Both the position numbers and the translations under genes were made by a program. This document shows positions 31,601-32,633 of a stretch of DNA of 32,633 bases, piece by piece (position 1 is the first letter of the stretch; each line of letters begins with the position of its first letter). The notes below the pieces were generated by a model. That model made no database searches. It saw only the letters and a program-made list of their open reading frames with translations, and had not been told where the DNA came from. The DNA is from Bryobacterales bacterium. Its GTDB lineage: Bacteria; Acidobacteriota; Terriglobia; Bryobacterales; Bryobacteraceae. The stretch is from positions 1 to 32,633 of the forward strand of contig DAIDIH010000052.1 of the NCBI GenBank assembly GCA_027459465.1, read 5' to 3'.

Positions 31601-32569
31601 ATGACGGAAGCCCATCGGCTCTCGATGCTCCCGCTCGCGGCCGCGCTCGGCCTTTTGGCGCTCCATCCCCCAACCGGCCGGGCGCAAGCCACTTTACGCT
31701 CCGTCGCCCTTTCGCCGCCGCCAGCCGCAGGAGAACCGATCGGCGCTTGGAGTGGCGGAGCCTTTCTCACTATCGAGGGCCACTCAACGGGCGCTCCCAT
31801 CCTTCGCATCTACGATCCATCCGGAATGGAAGCCGAACGGGTCGGCGTACAGATCCCCGGCGGGGAAGGGATAGTGCTGACGAGCCACAGGTTCACCAGG
31901 AGCGCGAGAGGCTACGTGGCGTTCGCTGGGACGGCCTATGGCGACGGCGACCGCGCTGGAGGCTTTCTTGCCATCTTGTCCCCCGACAGAACCAGCCAGC
32001 GCGTCGTGCGGACGGAGCCCTACGTCCCCTTCGCCATCACCTTCGCTTCAGACGGAACCATCTGGACGGCAGGTCTTCTGAAGGACGACTCTGGCAGAGA
32101 CGTGGGCGACGCCGCGAGTTACTTGATGATCCAGCGCTTCGACATACAGGGAAGGCCGCTCCGCGGCGCGGTCCCGCGAAGCACATTTCCCGGATTGGAA
32201 ACGCCTGTTGGCGGTTCCTTCTTCGTCAACTCGAAAGACCGCGTCGGCTGGGGCTCCCCCTTGGCGCACCGCTACATGGAGTTCTCCCTCGACGGGACGC
32301 TACTCGCCAGCTATCCGTTTCCCTTCTCGCTCGCGGAAGTAAGCGGCGTGGCGCTCTGCGATGACGACACACTCTGGATGTCCGTCAAATCACAGCCGGA
32401 CCCGAAATCGCCCGGTCCGCAGCAGTCCGCCCTCGCCTCCTTTGACCGCGCCACCGGCACGTGGCACCAAGGAGCCACGCGGCCCTTCACGCACCTCTAT
32501 GGCTGCAGCGGAAACACACTGATTACCACCACTACCTGGAGCAACCTGAACTGGCTCGCCGAAAAGTAA
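31601..32569 (+). CDS. secreted protein of unknown function (possible beta-propeller)
   Basis: A 322-residue exported protein. ATG 31601 has GGAGG 6 nt upstream and a signal peptide follows (SMLPLAAALGLLALHPPTGRAQA). The mature part has beta-strand repeats resembling a seven-bladed propeller: GGAFLTIEGHSTGAPILRIYD, FLAILSPDRTSQRVVRTEPY, FASDGTIWTAGLL, FFVNSKDRVGWGSP and CDDDTLWMSVKSQP, where Trp and Asp are repeated at similar spots. No catalytic motif is seen. Similar proteins are common as solitary acidobacterial secreted proteins; a binding or scaffold role is possible. I do not claim a function. Confidence 0.6.
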   Translation: MTEAHRLSMLPLAAALGLLALHPPTGRAQATLRSVALSPPPAAGEPIGAWSGGAFLTIEGHSTGAPILRIYDPSGMEAERVGVQIPGGEGIVLTSHRFTRSARGYVAFAGTAYGDGDRAGGFLAILSPDRTSQRVVRTEPYVPFAITFASDGTIWTAGLLKDDSGRDVGDAASYLMIQRFDIQGRPLRGAVPRSTFPGLETPVGGSFFVNSKDRVGWGSPLAHRYMEFSLDGTLLASYPFPFSLAEVSGVALCDDDTLWMSVKSQPDPKSPGPQQSALASFDRATGTWHQGATRPFTHLYGCSGNTLITTTTWSNLNWLAEK

Positions 32570-32574
32570 CCTCC

Positions 32575-32633
32575 CTACCCGATCATCACCCGATGATCCG
32601 GACAGCCCAAATGCACCGCCGCCGCTATCCTGC
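32575..32633 (-). CDS. possible 3' end of a gene running off the window
   Basis: On the minus strand the frame RIAAAVHLGCPDHRVMIG ends in TAG at 32577-32575 and enters the window at its right edge. The composition is protein-like, but 18 residues are too few to name a family. The stop is 5 nt from the end of the secreted protein gene. Confidence 0.28.
   Translation of the reverse strand, partial: RIAAAVHLGCPDHRVMIG

Overview
The window looks like a chromosomal segment of an acidobacterium of the Solibacter/Bryobacterales type. This rests on family content and not on a marker gene: a PadR regulator overlapping a large double-FtsX permease with an N-terminal helical domain (the 'acidobacterial duplicated orphan permease', ADOP, arrangement), secreted Gfo/Idh/MocA, DUF1080 and ThuA proteins, an N-terminal cytochrome c-PQQ dehydrogenase, Tat-exported sugar-isomerase-like proteins, high GC, and many toxin-antitoxin (TA) genes. 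No rRNA, tRNA or CRISPR array was seen.

Layout. (1) 1-3.4 kb is accessory DNA: hicBA, a DUF433/DUF5615 pair, a RelE/ParE-like pair, a broken HEPN-like gene, and a frameshifted gene for a putative HExxH-type secreted protein with several decayed partial copies nearby. (2) 3.4-6.3 kb holds a Tat-exported Gfo/Idh/MocA oxidoreductase and a class-C beta-lactamase-like serine hydrolase, both on the minus strand. (3) 6.3-9.3 kb is a second accessory block: another decayed copy, a SIR2-domain gene divergent from a helical protein of unknown function with a perfect palindrome between them, a truncated hicB, and a second DUF433/DUF5615 pair. (4) 9.4-13.9 kb holds a DUF2130 coiled-coil protein, a DUF1080 protein, a ThuA protein and a secreted EXORDIUM-like putative metallopeptidase. 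(5) 14.05-23.4 kb is a long co-directional run with gaps of at most about 70 nt: PQQ dehydrogenase with cytochrome c, CcmH-like protein, MFS, TIM-barrel isomerase, DJ-1/PfpI, MFS, PadR and ADOP permease. (6) 23.5-25.1 kb is a GH27 alpha-galactosidase-like frame with two in-frame stops. (7) 25.1-32.6 kb holds MarR-ClC (overlapping), a large HExxH metalloprotease, an HEPN-like protein, ParD with a nonsense-interrupted ParE, and a secreted protein of unknown function.

How the genes may work together. The middle of the window suits a soil heterotroph that processes sugars in the periplasm (Gfo/Idh, DUF1080, ThuA, TIM barrel, GH27, PQQ dehydrogenase), with the CcmH-like gene next to a haem-c enzyme that needs maturation. 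The two ends and the 6.7-9.2 kb block are TA and defence-like cargo with many broken genes. The plus strand is G-rich up to about 25.1 kb and C-rich afterwards, whatever the gene direction. That is the pattern expected where replication forks converge, or at an inversion edge. Three genes are interrupted by single in-frame stops and one by a frameshift, so recent decay or residual sequence error is part of the picture.
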